This document shows, in pieces, positions 1 through 10,250 of a stretch of 64,000 bases of DNA. This stretch comes from Apostichopus japonicus. Its lineage: Eukaryota > Echinodermata > Holothuroidea > Aspidochirotida > Stichopodidae. Below the pieces are notes generated by a model that saw only the letters and a program-made list of their open reading frames with translations, ran no database searches and was not told the origin of the DNA. How positions within the stretch are numbered: the stretch's first letter is position 1; each line of letters starts with the position of its first letter. Both the position numbers and the translations under genes were made by a program. The stretch covers positions 17,899,501 through 17,963,500 of the forward strand of contig NC_092569.1 in NCBI RefSeq assembly GCF_037975245.1, given 5' to 3'.

Positions 1-1023
1 ACACTTCTGTTACACCTCATTCGAAACTAGGTCAAATTACCGGCATTAGACGTTTCTTTTTGCGAGAGTCTTGACACCCTTTAACGACGAAAGGTTGAGT
101 ACGGAGTCCAAGGAGCTATTCCCTCCTTGCCGACCTATTATTTCAGGAATTGGTACGCTAAATGAGCATCTTTCAGGATACATGGACTCCGTACTCAACC
201 CTTTATTAACCCATATTCCTTCTTATATACAGGACACTACGCATTTTTTGAGAATTCTTAACACTATTCAGGCGTTACCAATTAATTCCTTACTCGTTAC
301 TATGGTTGTATCCTCTTTGTACACTAATATCCCTCATGATGAGGGAATTATCGCTTGTCAAAATTTTCTTCGTGAGCATGCCACCAACCCCACTTTAGGT
401 GATGATCTTGGTCCCATTTTACGTTTCAAATTAAGTAATAATTATTTCTCTTTTAACGGGAAATATTATCTACAAATCAATGGTACCGCTATGGGCACTA
501 AGATGGCACCTTGTTACGCCAGCATATTTATGCACGAATTAGAACAGGAAATGCTATCCACTTCTCCTCTTAAGCCATCACATTATTATAGATATATTGA
601 CGATATATTTTTTGTCTGGCCACATGGTGAAGAATCTCTTAAGTCTTTCTTTGATCATGTTAATTCTTTTCATGACAGCATTAAATTTTCTGTCGAAGTT
701 TCCAAACATCAAATTTCATTCCTAGATGTTCTGGTCAAGTTGGATGGCAATTCCTTAACCACTTCGGTCTATTATAAGCCCACTGATATTCATATGTATT
801 TACACTTTAATAGTTTTCACCCACATAATCTCAAGAGTTCTATTGTTTACAGCCAATGCCTTAGACTTAAACGCATTTGCTCCAACCCATGTGATTTTGA
901 ACACCAGGTATCCATATTAACTGGTTATTTCTTGAACGTCGGATACCCCCTTCACTTAATTAGACAGGGTATTTCCAGGGCCGACAAGTTGAGCCGTGAG
1001 GACTTATTAAAATACAAGTCTAA
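1..1023 (+). mobile_element. Penelope-like element, partial copy 1 (reverse transcriptase part)
   Basis: An open frame from about 71 encodes a Penelope-type reverse transcriptase: CRPIISGIGTL near the start, GTAMGTKMAPCYASIF, the catalytic YIDD box in YRYIDDIFFVWPHG, and FLDVLV. Penelope-like elements are retroelements without a capsid that pair this enzyme with a GIY-YIG endonuclease. The copy enters from beyond the left edge. It matches the copy at 4343 onward almost base for base until about 1023, where it passes abruptly into the unit flank, so the endonuclease part is absent. The frame runs on to 1072 in flank sequence. The near identity of the two copies implies recent copying or a shared recent duplication. 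Confidence 0.85.
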
Positions 1024-2751
1024 GAATATTTATTTTGAAAGAATATTTGTCTTTCAAATGTGCAAAGTTTAATCATTACTAATCTTTGCGTTTAAACATG
1101 CTTTATGGGAAACTGCTGAGTTGTTGATATAAAAATGTCGGAAACTGTCAAATAGTTTTATTAAGAGGAAAGAGTTGTCATTTTGAGATACAATAGTGAC
1201 AGTTTCCACAATAATGTCGATAGTTGGAGAATATAGGCAATTGACAATGTTGGCTACATTACCGTGGTCAAAACAAGACTACAACCATGAATTACTTATA
1301 TTTCTCTTGAGAACATCAGGAAGATTTTATCTTGAAATCAGGCATTAATAAAAGAAGCTTCATCGTTGATCTCGAAAAGACGGATAGGAAAGTCAAACAG
1401 GGAATAGTAATATATATTTGATGCAGGCATCTAGTTTAGAACGCTATTCGGTTTTTATCTATTTATTTTTCTAAGACATCTTCATTATTACCAGGTCCTC
1501 CCATCGGTACAATTTCTCTCTTCTTCAAATCAGACATGAGATGTATCATGCCTTATATTGCTTAATGCGCAAATTCAATCTGATAATTGAAAACCTTTGT
1601 AAGTCAATTAAATCTCGCTGCTAACGAAGTAGATGCAAACAAAGAGATCGGATACAATATTCGTAAAAATGCGTTCTTTTCTATGATTTTCTCAACCTCA
1701 TTGACCCCACGATGCCATAACGACATACATAACTAGCTTATCTATTCAAATTTAACTTCATATGGTGAAATAAACTCGACAAAATTTACAACATTTAGAG
1801 TTTGTTATTCTCGAAGTTAGTTTTCTGTTAGGATCGCAATAAAGCCCGTCCATAATATGAATATTTAAATTATATTAACGTCATTGAATAATGAGGTAAA
1901 TCGTTTTGACTTTCCTGGCGTCGTAGGCAACCCAGTACATCATTATGTTATACAACACCATGCTTTGTTCACATTGAGTATTGCTGTGATAACGACGCAA
2001 CCTTCTTGGATTGCTGTGAATGAATATTTTAAGAAACGGCTCATAAGTAAACATATTAGCTATTCGTTAATTGGTTGAAATAAAACTAGTGGATTTGGAA
2101 AAATGTATGCGATTAATTTTAAATGAATAATTTGTCAGGGAAAATATTTGGCAAATATCTTAGTTTGCTGTTTTTTTTTTCATGAATACATATATAAACA
2201 ACTCGATGGACTGTCAAAAGTGTTGAATAACGAAGAAAAATGCAAAAGCTGCTTTATTATGTATTAAACAGTATTTTCTACGAGTTGATATGGACATGAA
2301 ATGCATGTGATGATCGTTAAGTTCATTAAGAAAATGGTCGTATTTTCATCACAACGAATCTTAGGTTACAACATGGAGTATTAGTGAAATTATAATTGAT
2401 ATTCTCTCCGTTGCTTCCACTGTGGTCTCCATTTGGGTTATTATTCGTGCACACAGCTTGACATATACAGCTGTACTGGAAATTGTTACATAAAGGAGCT
2501 GTTTTGGCACTCCCTGTTTTTTTAGTCCCATTGCAATGTGTACATTGTGTATCAAAGAACCACCAGTCGCCTCGGTGCTTAAAGGTATTGAAGACTCACC
2601 CCAAACCGCGTGCGGCCATCTGAAAATGTTAACTTTCCGTTGCTTGCAAGTAACGTTTTGTTCGTGTCGCTACAACATGCAGACAATAATGAAACCTGAT
2701 ACCTTAATTGTTATCTAAAGCTGGACCTGATATGTCCATCGCTGTATCGTT
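1024..2751. repeat. 3' flank of an earlier tandem unit (unit 0), first part
   Basis: This non-coding DNA matches the sequence downstream of gene B (36830-38700) and, in part, of gene A (20640-21330). Shared blocks include the stretch around 1560-1660 (compare 37790-37900 and 20647-20690) and around 1880-2070 (compare 20935-21110 and 38125-38305). It implies that another gene of the A/B type lies to the left of the window. Short open frames here change frame between copies and are not supported as genes. The part after about 2588 has no counterpart in unit 2. Confidence 0.7.
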
Positions 2752-2956
2752 TGTATACCGTGCTGTGGGTATTGACCGCAGGTGTATGTACTGACTGTAC
2801 ACTAGTGTATAATTACCGACGGTAGCAAGCTGTGTGTGTATTTTCTCGGATCGATGGTGGTGTTTAACACTTCTGTTATACCTCATTCGAAACTAGGTCA
2901 AATTACCGGCATTAGACGTTTCTTTTTGCGAGAGTCTTGACACCCTTTAACGACGA
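2752..2956 (+). mobile_element. Penelope-like element, short 5' fragment (copy 2)
   Basis: About 205 bp match the leader of the larger copy (4230-4434) almost exactly, from the TATACCGTGCTG start to ACCCTTTAACGACGAA. The match then stops and the unit flank resumes (compare 38740 onward). It carries no enzyme domain. All copies in the window share this leader, so it is a fixed part of this element lineage and not a chance flank. Confidence 0.75.
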
Positions 2957-4045
2957 AGTTTTAGGCTACATCCTCTGCCTCTCTATCTCTGCTCTTTTAG
3001 GGACAGTTCCCTGGAAATTAGTGTAACGGGAACACTAAGAGGTAAGAGGACTTGAGAAGCCTCAACAGGGTATAAAAAAATTGCTGCTCGACATGAAAAA
3101 TATATGTACAATGTCTTAACGGTTCTTGGAGCACTAATCTATAAACTTTTCACGATATTTGCTGGAAAAGATTTAAACTGAATTTATATGTTACGGTTTA
3201 ATAAGGTCCTTGATTTCACACTTTACGAAAAATGCGATTATTCGACAAGCAGGGAGGTACACAAAAATTATCGAAAGTGCTAGAACATATACCCCATGTT
3301 TTATTCGAAAAAAAATATATATATCATTAATTTAATGTATCCCAATGAATATACAGATGTCCTACTCATTGTTTACAAACACAATTTATTATTTCTCTTT
3401 TCTTTTTCCTTTGATATCTTTTTGTTTTCAATTTTGCTGAATAATCTAGAAAAATAATCTGCAAAAAGTTACTATGAGAGACAACAAAAATCAGTACGGC
3501 AATCGTATAAACTGTTTCACTTCACAGAAGTTGCTAACGAGGTCGTTCAAAACTCCTTTAAAGTTCAAGAAATGGCGCCCTGTCACTTTTGGTATATGTC
3601 CACTTATTAATAATATGCAAAATAATGTTTGTGAGGGTGTTTGGTTGGGAGGTTGAGACAACCCTACTACTTTTAAGGAAACGTGATTGTTTAAGTAATT
3701 GAAGCATGCGCTTGCTATATGGGATTTGGCAGTATGGACATGCAGCCCAACGAAAGCTGTCCCTGCGTTTGCAACGGATACGGAATAATGAGAACTCAGT
3801 CTCAAGTTTCAAGACACCAGGTAGTGGCTCTAGTCTATTGAAGTGTCGTTTCTACTAAAGTTGAATATCACCCGTTGCACCTTCACTACTATGAACAAAT
3901 AGATATACGCCAAATATAATGACAAACACGGAGAGGAGAAGAAAAAGAAAAGGAAATAGAAGGCGCTAAAGGAAAACAAATCTGTGTTTACGCTTGGGCT
4001 GCCCAGTTGACTCATTATGTAGTTGATGCTTTCAGATTTTTTTTG

Positions 4046-4079
<34 letters not shown>

Positions 4080-4100
4080 GAAAATCGTAATGAGTTGGAA
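2957..4100. repeat. 3' flank of unit 0, second part
   Basis: This resumes the flank and matches 38760-39375 downstream of gene B. The best conserved block is 3474-3610 against 39241-39375. It stays open in one frame in both copies (starting MRDN), but the differences are mostly amino-acid changing, so I do not call a gene. A TA run lies at about 4048-4075. Confidence 0.6.
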
Positions 4101-4125
4101 AATCAAGAACAGTGTAAAAACTTCC

Positions 4126-4198
4126 AGCTTCCACCGGGATTCGAACCCGGGCCTTCCGCTCTGTACGCGGACACCCTAACCAAGCAGGCTATAGACGC
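4126..4198 (-). tRNA. tRNA-like gene or tRNA-derived SINE head, anticodon loop reads ACA
   Basis: On the minus strand, 73 nt fold as a cloverleaf. The acceptor stem pairs at 6 of 7 positions including one G-T wobble. The D arm contains GGTTA, the anticodon stem is TCCGC/GCGGA, and the T arm is CCGGG-TTCGAAT-CCCGG, holding a perfect B box. The 7-nt anticodon loop GTACAGA gives ACA, which would read a Cys codon normally served by GCA. That argues for a pseudo-tRNA or SINE head. A TTTTT run (4116-4120) follows within 6 nt, as expected of a Pol III terminator. It ends about 30 bp before the Penelope-like element. Confidence 0.55.
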
Positions 4199-4229
4199 TG
4201 AGTGTATGTTGATTGTATGTTGATTGTAT

Positions 4230-6260
4230 GTATACCGTGCTGTGGGTATTGACCGCAGGTGTATGTACTGACTGTACACTAGTGTATAATTACCGACGGT
4301 AGCAAGCTGTGTGTGTATTTTCTCGGATCGATGGTGGTGTTTAACACTTCTGTTACACCTCATTCGAAACTAGGTCAAATTACCGGCATTAGACGTTTCT
4401 TTTTGCGAGAGTCTTGACACCCTTTAACGACGAAAGGTTGAGTACGGAGTCCAAGGAGCTATTCCCTCCTTGCCGACCTATTATTTCAGGAATTGGTACG
4501 CTAACTGAGCATCTTTCAGGATACATGGACTCCGTACTCAACCCTTTATTAACCCATATTCCTTCTTATATACAGGACACTACGCATTTTTTGAGAATTC
4601 TTAACACTATTCAGGCGTTACCAATTAATTCCTTACTCGTTACTATGGTTGTATCCTCTTTGTACACTAATATCCCTCATGATGAGGGAATTATCGCTTG
4701 TCAAAATTTTCTTCGTGAGCATGCCACCAACCCCACTTTAGGTGATGATCTTGGTCCCATTTTACGTTTCAAATTAAGTAATAATTATTTCTCTTTTAAC
4801 GGGAAATATTATCTACAAATCAATGGTACCGCTATGGGCACTAAGATGGCACCTTGTTACGCCAGCATATTTATGCACGAATTAGAACAGGAAATGCTAT
4901 CCACTTCTCCTCTTAAGCCATCACATTATTATAGATATATTGACGATATATTTTTTGTCTGGCCACATGGTGAAGAATCTCTTAAGTCTTTCTTTGATCA
5001 TGTTAATTCTTTTCATGACAGCATTAAATTTTCTGTCGAAGTTTCCAAACATCAAATTTCATTCCTAGATGTTCTGGTCAAGTTGGATGGCAATTCCTTA
5101 ACCACTTCGGTCTATTATAAGCCCACTGATATTCATATGTATTTACACTTTAATAGTTTTCACCCACATAATCTCAAGAGTTCTATTGTTTACAGCCAAT
5201 GCCTTAGACTTAAACGCATTTGCTCCAACCCATGTGATTTTGAACACCAGGTATCCATATTAACTGGTTATTTCTTGAACGTCGGATACCCCCTTCACTT
5301 AATTAGACAGGGTATTTCCAGGGCCGACAAGTTGAGCCGTGAGGACTTATTAAAATACAAGTCTAAAAGTCCCAACACACGCATTCCGTTCGTTACAAGT
5401 TACAACCCCCTCATCAAATCTTTCATTCGCTCCATCAAACAGGAATTTGCTGTATCTCAAGACGATCAGTCTGTAGGAGAATCGTTTAAGGTACCCCCCA
5501 TGCTAGCATTTCGTCAACCCCCAACCTTAAATTTCTTCTCACTTCCTCCAGACTCCCCCGCTCAGTTTCCACCTCCGCAGGCAATTTTCCTTGCGGTAAA
5601 CCTAGATGCCAAATATGCCCCCATATTACCCCAGGCACCGTGGTCAAGATTCCCAATGTTGACTTTAGTCTTAGACCCCCTTCCCTCTCTTGTGATTCTA
5701 TTAATGTTATTTACATTTTCTATTGTGTACTTTGCAAAGAGGGCAATTATGTAGGTGAAACAGGCTCCCGATTCCGCTTACGTTTTAATAATCACAAAAA
5801 ATCTATTCGTGATAATTTTGCAAGATTCCCAGTGTCCGAACATTTCAATCTTCATGGTCATTCTCTAAAAAACCTAAAATGTATTTTAATTGCCTCGAAC
5901 TTCAAATCAACTACTGAACGTAAACGTAAAGAAATCGATTGGATCTTTCGTATTAAGTCTCACATCACCGGCCTCAACAAAGACTTGGGGCCCCTTAACA
6001 ACTACCAGTTCTACAAGCATATATAATCCGTTCTTTGCTCCTTAATCCGCTTCCTGTATAGTCATGGTTTATTGGTTTTAATTCCATCATTGCAACTTAC
6101 ACTTATCTAGCGTCATACTTTCATTGTGTCACATTTTGTACTTCTCATTCGACTGCCAAGTATTGCTGACGAAGGTCCCAGGGGGAGCGAAAATTCCAAT
6201 ATATTTTCTAAAACTTACTCCTTATTTGTCAATTATGAGTCATATCTTATTTCTCTGGTT
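4230..6260 (+). mobile_element. Penelope-like element, largest copy (RT plus GIY-YIG endonuclease)
   Basis: The leader at 4230-4413 is followed by a reverse transcriptase frame (4414-5754) with the same motifs as copy 1, including YIDD. An overlapping second frame (5640-6026) encodes the GIY-YIG endonuclease: IYIFYCVLCKEGNYVGET, then the R-x-H/N-H-K region RFRLRFNNHKKSI and a C-terminal EIDWIFRIKSHITGLNKD. The usual N-terminal part of the enzyme, with an LPKIHK-like box, is not visible, so the copy is 5' incomplete, with RT and endonuclease in different frames. The right end is uncertain; the element seems to stop at or before the TA run at about 6270-6293. Confidence 0.85.
6166..6193 (+). 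ncRNA. Possible hammerhead-ribozyme core in the Penelope 3' region
   Basis: CTGACGA (6166-6172) and GAAAA (6189-6193) flank a short GC-rich hairpin candidate (TCCC/GGGA). This is the CUGANGA-stem II-GAAA layout of a hammerhead core. Penelope-like elements are known to carry such ribozymes. Stem II closes imperfectly, and I could not confirm stems I and III by eye, so this is only a candidate. Confidence 0.3.
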
Positions 6261-6293
6261 TTCTCTAATAATATATATATATATATATATATA

Positions 6294-6565
6294 TTTATGC
6301 GCTGCTTCTGTAAGGCCTATCGGGGTCTAAAACTGCCTCACTTGACCCAATTTTGCACCAAATGTACTTACATTCATTTTTTCAACATGCAAGCCAGAAA
6401 CATATCGAAAAAATATGTCCGCCTACTGCTTTGTGGAACTGTTTAGAAGGAGAACGTTCGGGCATATTGGATTGGTAAAGACTCTAATAGAAGTATACTA
6501 CCTAAAACTTACAATCTAGCAGATAGCATTGCTTTTCTTTAAGTTTGTCAGATTAGCACAATCGA
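6294..6565. other. Spacer between the Penelope copy and tandem unit 1
   Basis: This is unique-looking sequence after a TA run (about 6270-6293). I see no conserved frame. Unit 1 similarity to unit 2 begins near 6566. Confidence 0.4.
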
Positions 6566-6689
6566 TATCGTTACGGTACTGTACATGTACCATCATTACC
6601 AAGCACGTTAACACAAATTGGAAGAAACAAAATTGGAGGAGTGACCCTTCAAAGAACGATCCAATCAAAATGTTTTGTTCCAGCCGATT

Positions 6690-6980
6690 CACACAGAAAT
6701 TACAGTAATTACTGTAACTCTTAAAGTTTTGTACCACAGTTAAAACTGGATCGTGTTGAAAAATTTGAAAAATCGATAGCATGTGCAATAAGGATTAAAG
6801 TAGGAACTGAGGATTTGTGTAATCACGAAATATCCCAACAACTTGATTTGTTGGAATTACACATATCCTCAGTTCTTACTATAATCCTAATAGCACATAC
6901 TACCGATTTATAGCGCGATCCAGATTTTACTGTGGTACAAAACTTTCAAATTTACAGTAGTTACTGTCTTCTCTGTGTGT
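6690..6980. repeat. Fold-back (inverted repeat) element, unit 1
   Basis: About 290 bp form an imperfect palindrome centred near 6836. The arm running through ACAGTAATTACTGTAACTC, TTTTGTACCACAG and ACTGAGGAT returns in reverse on the right as ATCCTCAGT, CTGTGGTACAAAAC and ACAGTAGTTACTGT. An equivalent palindrome lies in unit 2 at 23313-23602, so it predates the unit duplication. It looks like a MITE or fold-back element. Confidence 0.7.
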
Positions 6981-7049
6981 ATCGGGTGTGCTCAGTAGGA
7001 GTTTGGCACAGAGTGTAAAGCTGATTAGTTTTCGTGAAAAGTCATATAC

Positions 7050-7370
7050 CAACCGATGTGTTATCTCAACGTTCATTTTCTGACTCTTAGAAAAAAGGAA
7101 ATACAAGTATTGTTTGCCCTACACACCGCCGAGGCTTGTGACGCGCCTGGCTTGATTTCTTTTAATAAGGCTCCAGTACTAAAGAAGACAAAAACATTTG
7201 TATTTTACCTTAGCTTTATGATCGTTGGTCAGATGCCTCTTCGCCTGATCCCATTCGCTCGTTAACAACCTGTCTTGCAACATGTCAAACTAAGGACCGT
7301 CATATTGAATATGGGTTATCTTGGCGTTACTTCTCTATTTCTTATAATAATTAGAACGTTCTGCTATATA
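7050..7370 (+). other. Conserved exon-like block, unknown product (unit 1)
   Basis: Two open stretches are shared with unit 2. One includes LFALHTAEACDAPGLISF (7056-7265). The next, in another frame, includes DPIRSLTTCLATCQTKDR and ends SWRYFSISYNN-stop at about 7351. In unit 2 the second stretch follows a good acceptor (TTTGCTTTAG) and is 26 codons longer, an in-frame 78-nt difference. Codon comparison over about 31 codons shows about as many silent as replacement changes, so coding status is uncertain. I do not recognise the family. Confidence 0.25.
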
Positions 7371-7682
7371 ATAAAATATTCCAAAAGTGTCAGTATATAT
7401 GTATAAATGAAATTCTACGAAAAAATGTCTAACTGGAATGATTTAATCTGATAGTTATTGTGGCAAATTACTTCACGAATTTCCTTGCATGAAAGTCAAA
7501 GTAAATGCATTGCTCAACATGGTAGTTACAGTCAATTTCATATTCAGTTTATTTGTGTTTCTCATAAATTCTGCTGCCTTCAATCTGAAATTTCTCTCGC
7601 TATCAAGAACATATACATTTTAAAAAGAAGGGTGGGAGCGGGGGGGGAGGGGAATTGGGTCTCAACTGGTCCTAGGTTGCAC

Positions 7683-8110
7683 TTAGAGGGTAAAGAGAGA
7701 ATTATGGACCACGTAACTGAAATAACATATAAAAAAGAGCAGCAAGGAGCTATTTAACTGCAGACTTGTGTATTTATGAACTGTTGTAAATAACACACAA
7801 TAGCTACTGGACAGAACGAAAGAGTAATCTAACAAGAATGTTAAGGTGGCATCTGGTAATTTTATTAGGTGGCCATATTCCAGCAACTGTAGTGAATGTG
7901 AACCGTCTGTCCATAGTGTCCCATCGACAAGAACGATATTAAGTTTCAAAACAATACAGAGAAATATTTCTGGGGATCCTTCAATACTTGTACATAGTTT
8001 ATGTGCCCAGTCTTCACAACCTAGATATTTAATCCGCTACTCCAGCATTGCTGTTAGCCCAATCTTCTTTGTAATTAAACAGTTCAAAACTTCCAGTCTT
8101 CACCTTTCTT
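7683..8110 (-). other. Conserved minus-strand open frame, unknown product (unit 1)
   Basis: The minus strand reads VDGTLWTDGSHSLQLLEYGH, followed by LIKLPDATLTFLLDYSFVL. The counterpart in unit 2 (24497-24751) reads nearly the same and extends further upstream with CEDWAHELCASIEGSPEIF. The differences between the units are mostly replacements, which is weak support for translation. I do not recognise the family. It lies downstream of the minus-strand Ser/Thr-rich minisatellite and could belong to the same transcript. Confidence 0.25.
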
Positions 8111-8376
8111 GGGACTTTTAAGTTTGACAGCTTTAGATGGATTCATCATTGTTTTGGACTTTTTTCCTCTTTGTGAATTTGGTGGCTTTCTCTCTTTGTG
8201 TTTGTTGGATATCATTGTTTATTGTTTACCCTTTTATTTGTATCCTTCTGTTTGTGATCTAGTTCTCGTTTGTAAGTAGAAATGGTGAGAATTGTAGAGT
8301 GGTTTATATATCTTTTATTTCTGAGATCCTTAGAGGACCCTGATAACTCACTGAACAACAACTCTTGCTCCGGAGA

Positions 8377-8536
8377 GCTAGTTCCTGATGTTACAGTTGT
8401 AGCTGGATTGACATCACTTGATGTTGATGATACTGTAGCTGAACTAGTTCCTGATGTTTATGTTGTAGCTGCATGTACATCACTTGCTGGTGCTGATGCT
8501 GTATTATAGCTAGTTCTTGGTGTTTTTGTTATAACT

Positions 8537-8609
<73 letters not shown>

Positions 8610-8850
8610 TTGCTGATGGTGAGTATGTGGTAGAAGTAGTTTCATAATGTTTCAGTTATAGCTGGATAGATATCACTTGCTGTTGATGATACTGTAGCAG
8701 AGCTAGTTCCTGATGTTTCTGTTGTAGCTGGATAGATATCACTTGCTGTTGATGATACAGTAGCATCGCTAGTTCCAGATGTTATGTTGTAGCTGGATAT
8801 GTATCAATTGCTGGTGCTGATACTGTAGCATAACTAGTTCCGGATGTTTA
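8377..8850 (-). repeat. 66-bp minisatellite reading as Ser/Thr-rich protein on the minus strand (unit 1)
   Basis: About six or seven tandem copies of a 66-bp unit occur; 66 bp is exactly 22 codons. The minus-strand reading contains SATVSSTASD and YPATTETSGTS, a mucin-like composition. The array is split by a TA run at about 8539-8606, which seems to have grown from the GGATAGATATATC segment of the unit. The unit 2 counterpart (25072-25375) has fewer copies. It could be the PTS region of a minus-strand secreted protein or a neutral minisatellite. Confidence 0.65.
8539..8606. repeat. (AT)n microsatellite
   Basis: About 68 bp of pure AT dinucleotide lie inside the minisatellite. The unit 2 copy has only a short TA run (about 25300-25316), so the tract expanded or contracted after the duplication. 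Confidence 0.95.
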
Positions 8851-9199
8851 CTTCTCATTCCATCTGTACCATACATCAACGTTCTTAAATATTCTTCATG
8901 ATAAAAGTTCTATATGGAATTGTTCCACAAATTAACAAAAATCATGTCCAATGAACTCAGTACTACGTCAGACCATAATAAGTCTTCCATTCATTTGTAT
9001 ACCTGTATATAGTGTTATGTAAAGTAAGATACAATGCGTATTTGCGGATTAAGTCCATTAACATGACATGTTGATAGGAAGGTATGTTATCAAAATGTAA
9101 GACATTTTTCTCAAAACAGATTGAAATGAAGAATATAGATCCATCGTAGCTATCGCTTCGTTATGCACTAAGTTTATCTGTCTGTCTGTATTTTTGTAG

Positions 9200-9398
9200 G
9201 CATGTAATAAACAGGTACCTAGGAAATCCCAAGAACGAGGAAATAGCGATCTTATACTGCGCGTGTAACACTACTGTCGTAGGAACAATACTAGAGGGAA
9301 CTATTGAATTTCCAAATCCAAATGTTCCAAAACATAATTTTCTTATCGACTTGATTCCTTTGGCACACAAAAAAATAAAGGAATACATAAAGAAATAA
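9200..9398 (+). CDS. Terminal exon of a small conserved gene, unknown function (unit 1)
   Basis: A strong acceptor (TCTGTATTTTTGTAG) precedes an open frame of 66 codons ending in TAA. It includes RYLGNPKNEEIAILYCACNT, IEFPNPNVPKHNFLIDLIP and a basic Lys-rich tail. The entry phase needs two bases from an earlier exon. Against the unit 2 copy (25742-25919) I count five silent and three replacement differences in the first part, and the remainder is nearly unchanged. That pattern supports translation under constraint. I do not recognise the family, and no upstream exon was firmly identified. A faint relative lies before gene C (39838-40044). Confidence 0.45.
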
Positions 9399-10250
9399 GT
9401 AGTTAGTAAGAAAAAAAATGAAAGATTTAATGCTTCAAATATATGTTTGTTATAGTAATGGCAACTACAAGTTTTAAAGGTCCTTCTTCGAAAAAAAAAC
9501 AAATAAATTAGCAACAATGTATAATACCATTTGTGCCTGTTTCAAGTAGAAGGGAAATATACAGTTATGTTCTATGGGGGAATTTTTACCGAGAGAATCA
9601 CTATTGATTATAATATGAATACGTCACAAATATAATGATCAAATATGGATTTCAAATTAAGAAATGAGATCTAATGAATTCTACTCTGACATTTATTCAT
9701 GTCAGATGGATTTTAAAATTCCTATAGCTAGTTTTCTATACCGCCTTCCACTGTATTAACGGGGTTACAATGAGCAATGTGAGTGGGAAGGGTGACTTGC
9801 TCTCACTTTTTCCAGACCTATTGTTGGCCTTTTTAAACCAATTCGTTCGGTAATATGGTTGGTTATGCCACAGAAATACTAACAACTCTGCAATACTTTT
9901 ATACTTATTTATTTGTCATTATATATATGTCATATTGTTATCTTAACGATGCCAAGAAATGAAAACTAAACATGACGTATGGTATTGCATCATTTCAATA
10001 CCTTTTAAGGTATTAACTTATACCGTGCTGTAATGGTGCCATGAAATCTGAATATAAACCACGTGAGCAACGACTACCCTTGACAGGAATACTAATATAA
10101 TAATAATAATAATATGTCTAGACGAATGAGTATAAGAATGGTTGCCTAGCACCACTGTATTATCCCGGGTCATTTCGTATCAGGCTTAATTGTCGCAGTA
10201 TGGATTTGACATTCATTCCAACTTTATACTGCAAGAGGTAACTTTGCACA
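9399..10250. promoter_or_regulatory. 5' flank and probable promoter region of gene A
   Basis: About 850 bp without a supported gene are closely matched upstream of gene B (25920-26799). A CACGTG E-box (about 10061) lies about 190 bp before the start codon and is kept in unit 2 (about 26611). The last 100 bp before the ATG are almost identical in both units. No clear TATA box at a fixed distance could be assigned. Confidence 0.35.

Noticed and set aside
1884-2078. Open frame shared in part with 38125-38305
   Set aside because: The unit 1 copy (20940-21110) has length changes that break the frame, so it is better explained as non-coding flank.
3474-3656. Open frame starting MRDN, also at 39241
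   Set aside because: Differences between the two copies are mostly amino-acid changing and there is no clear splice or promoter context.
8377-8850. Repeat array considered as a CRISPR-like array
   Set aside because: Contiguous 66-bp units without distinct spacers, in a eukaryotic window; it is a minisatellite.
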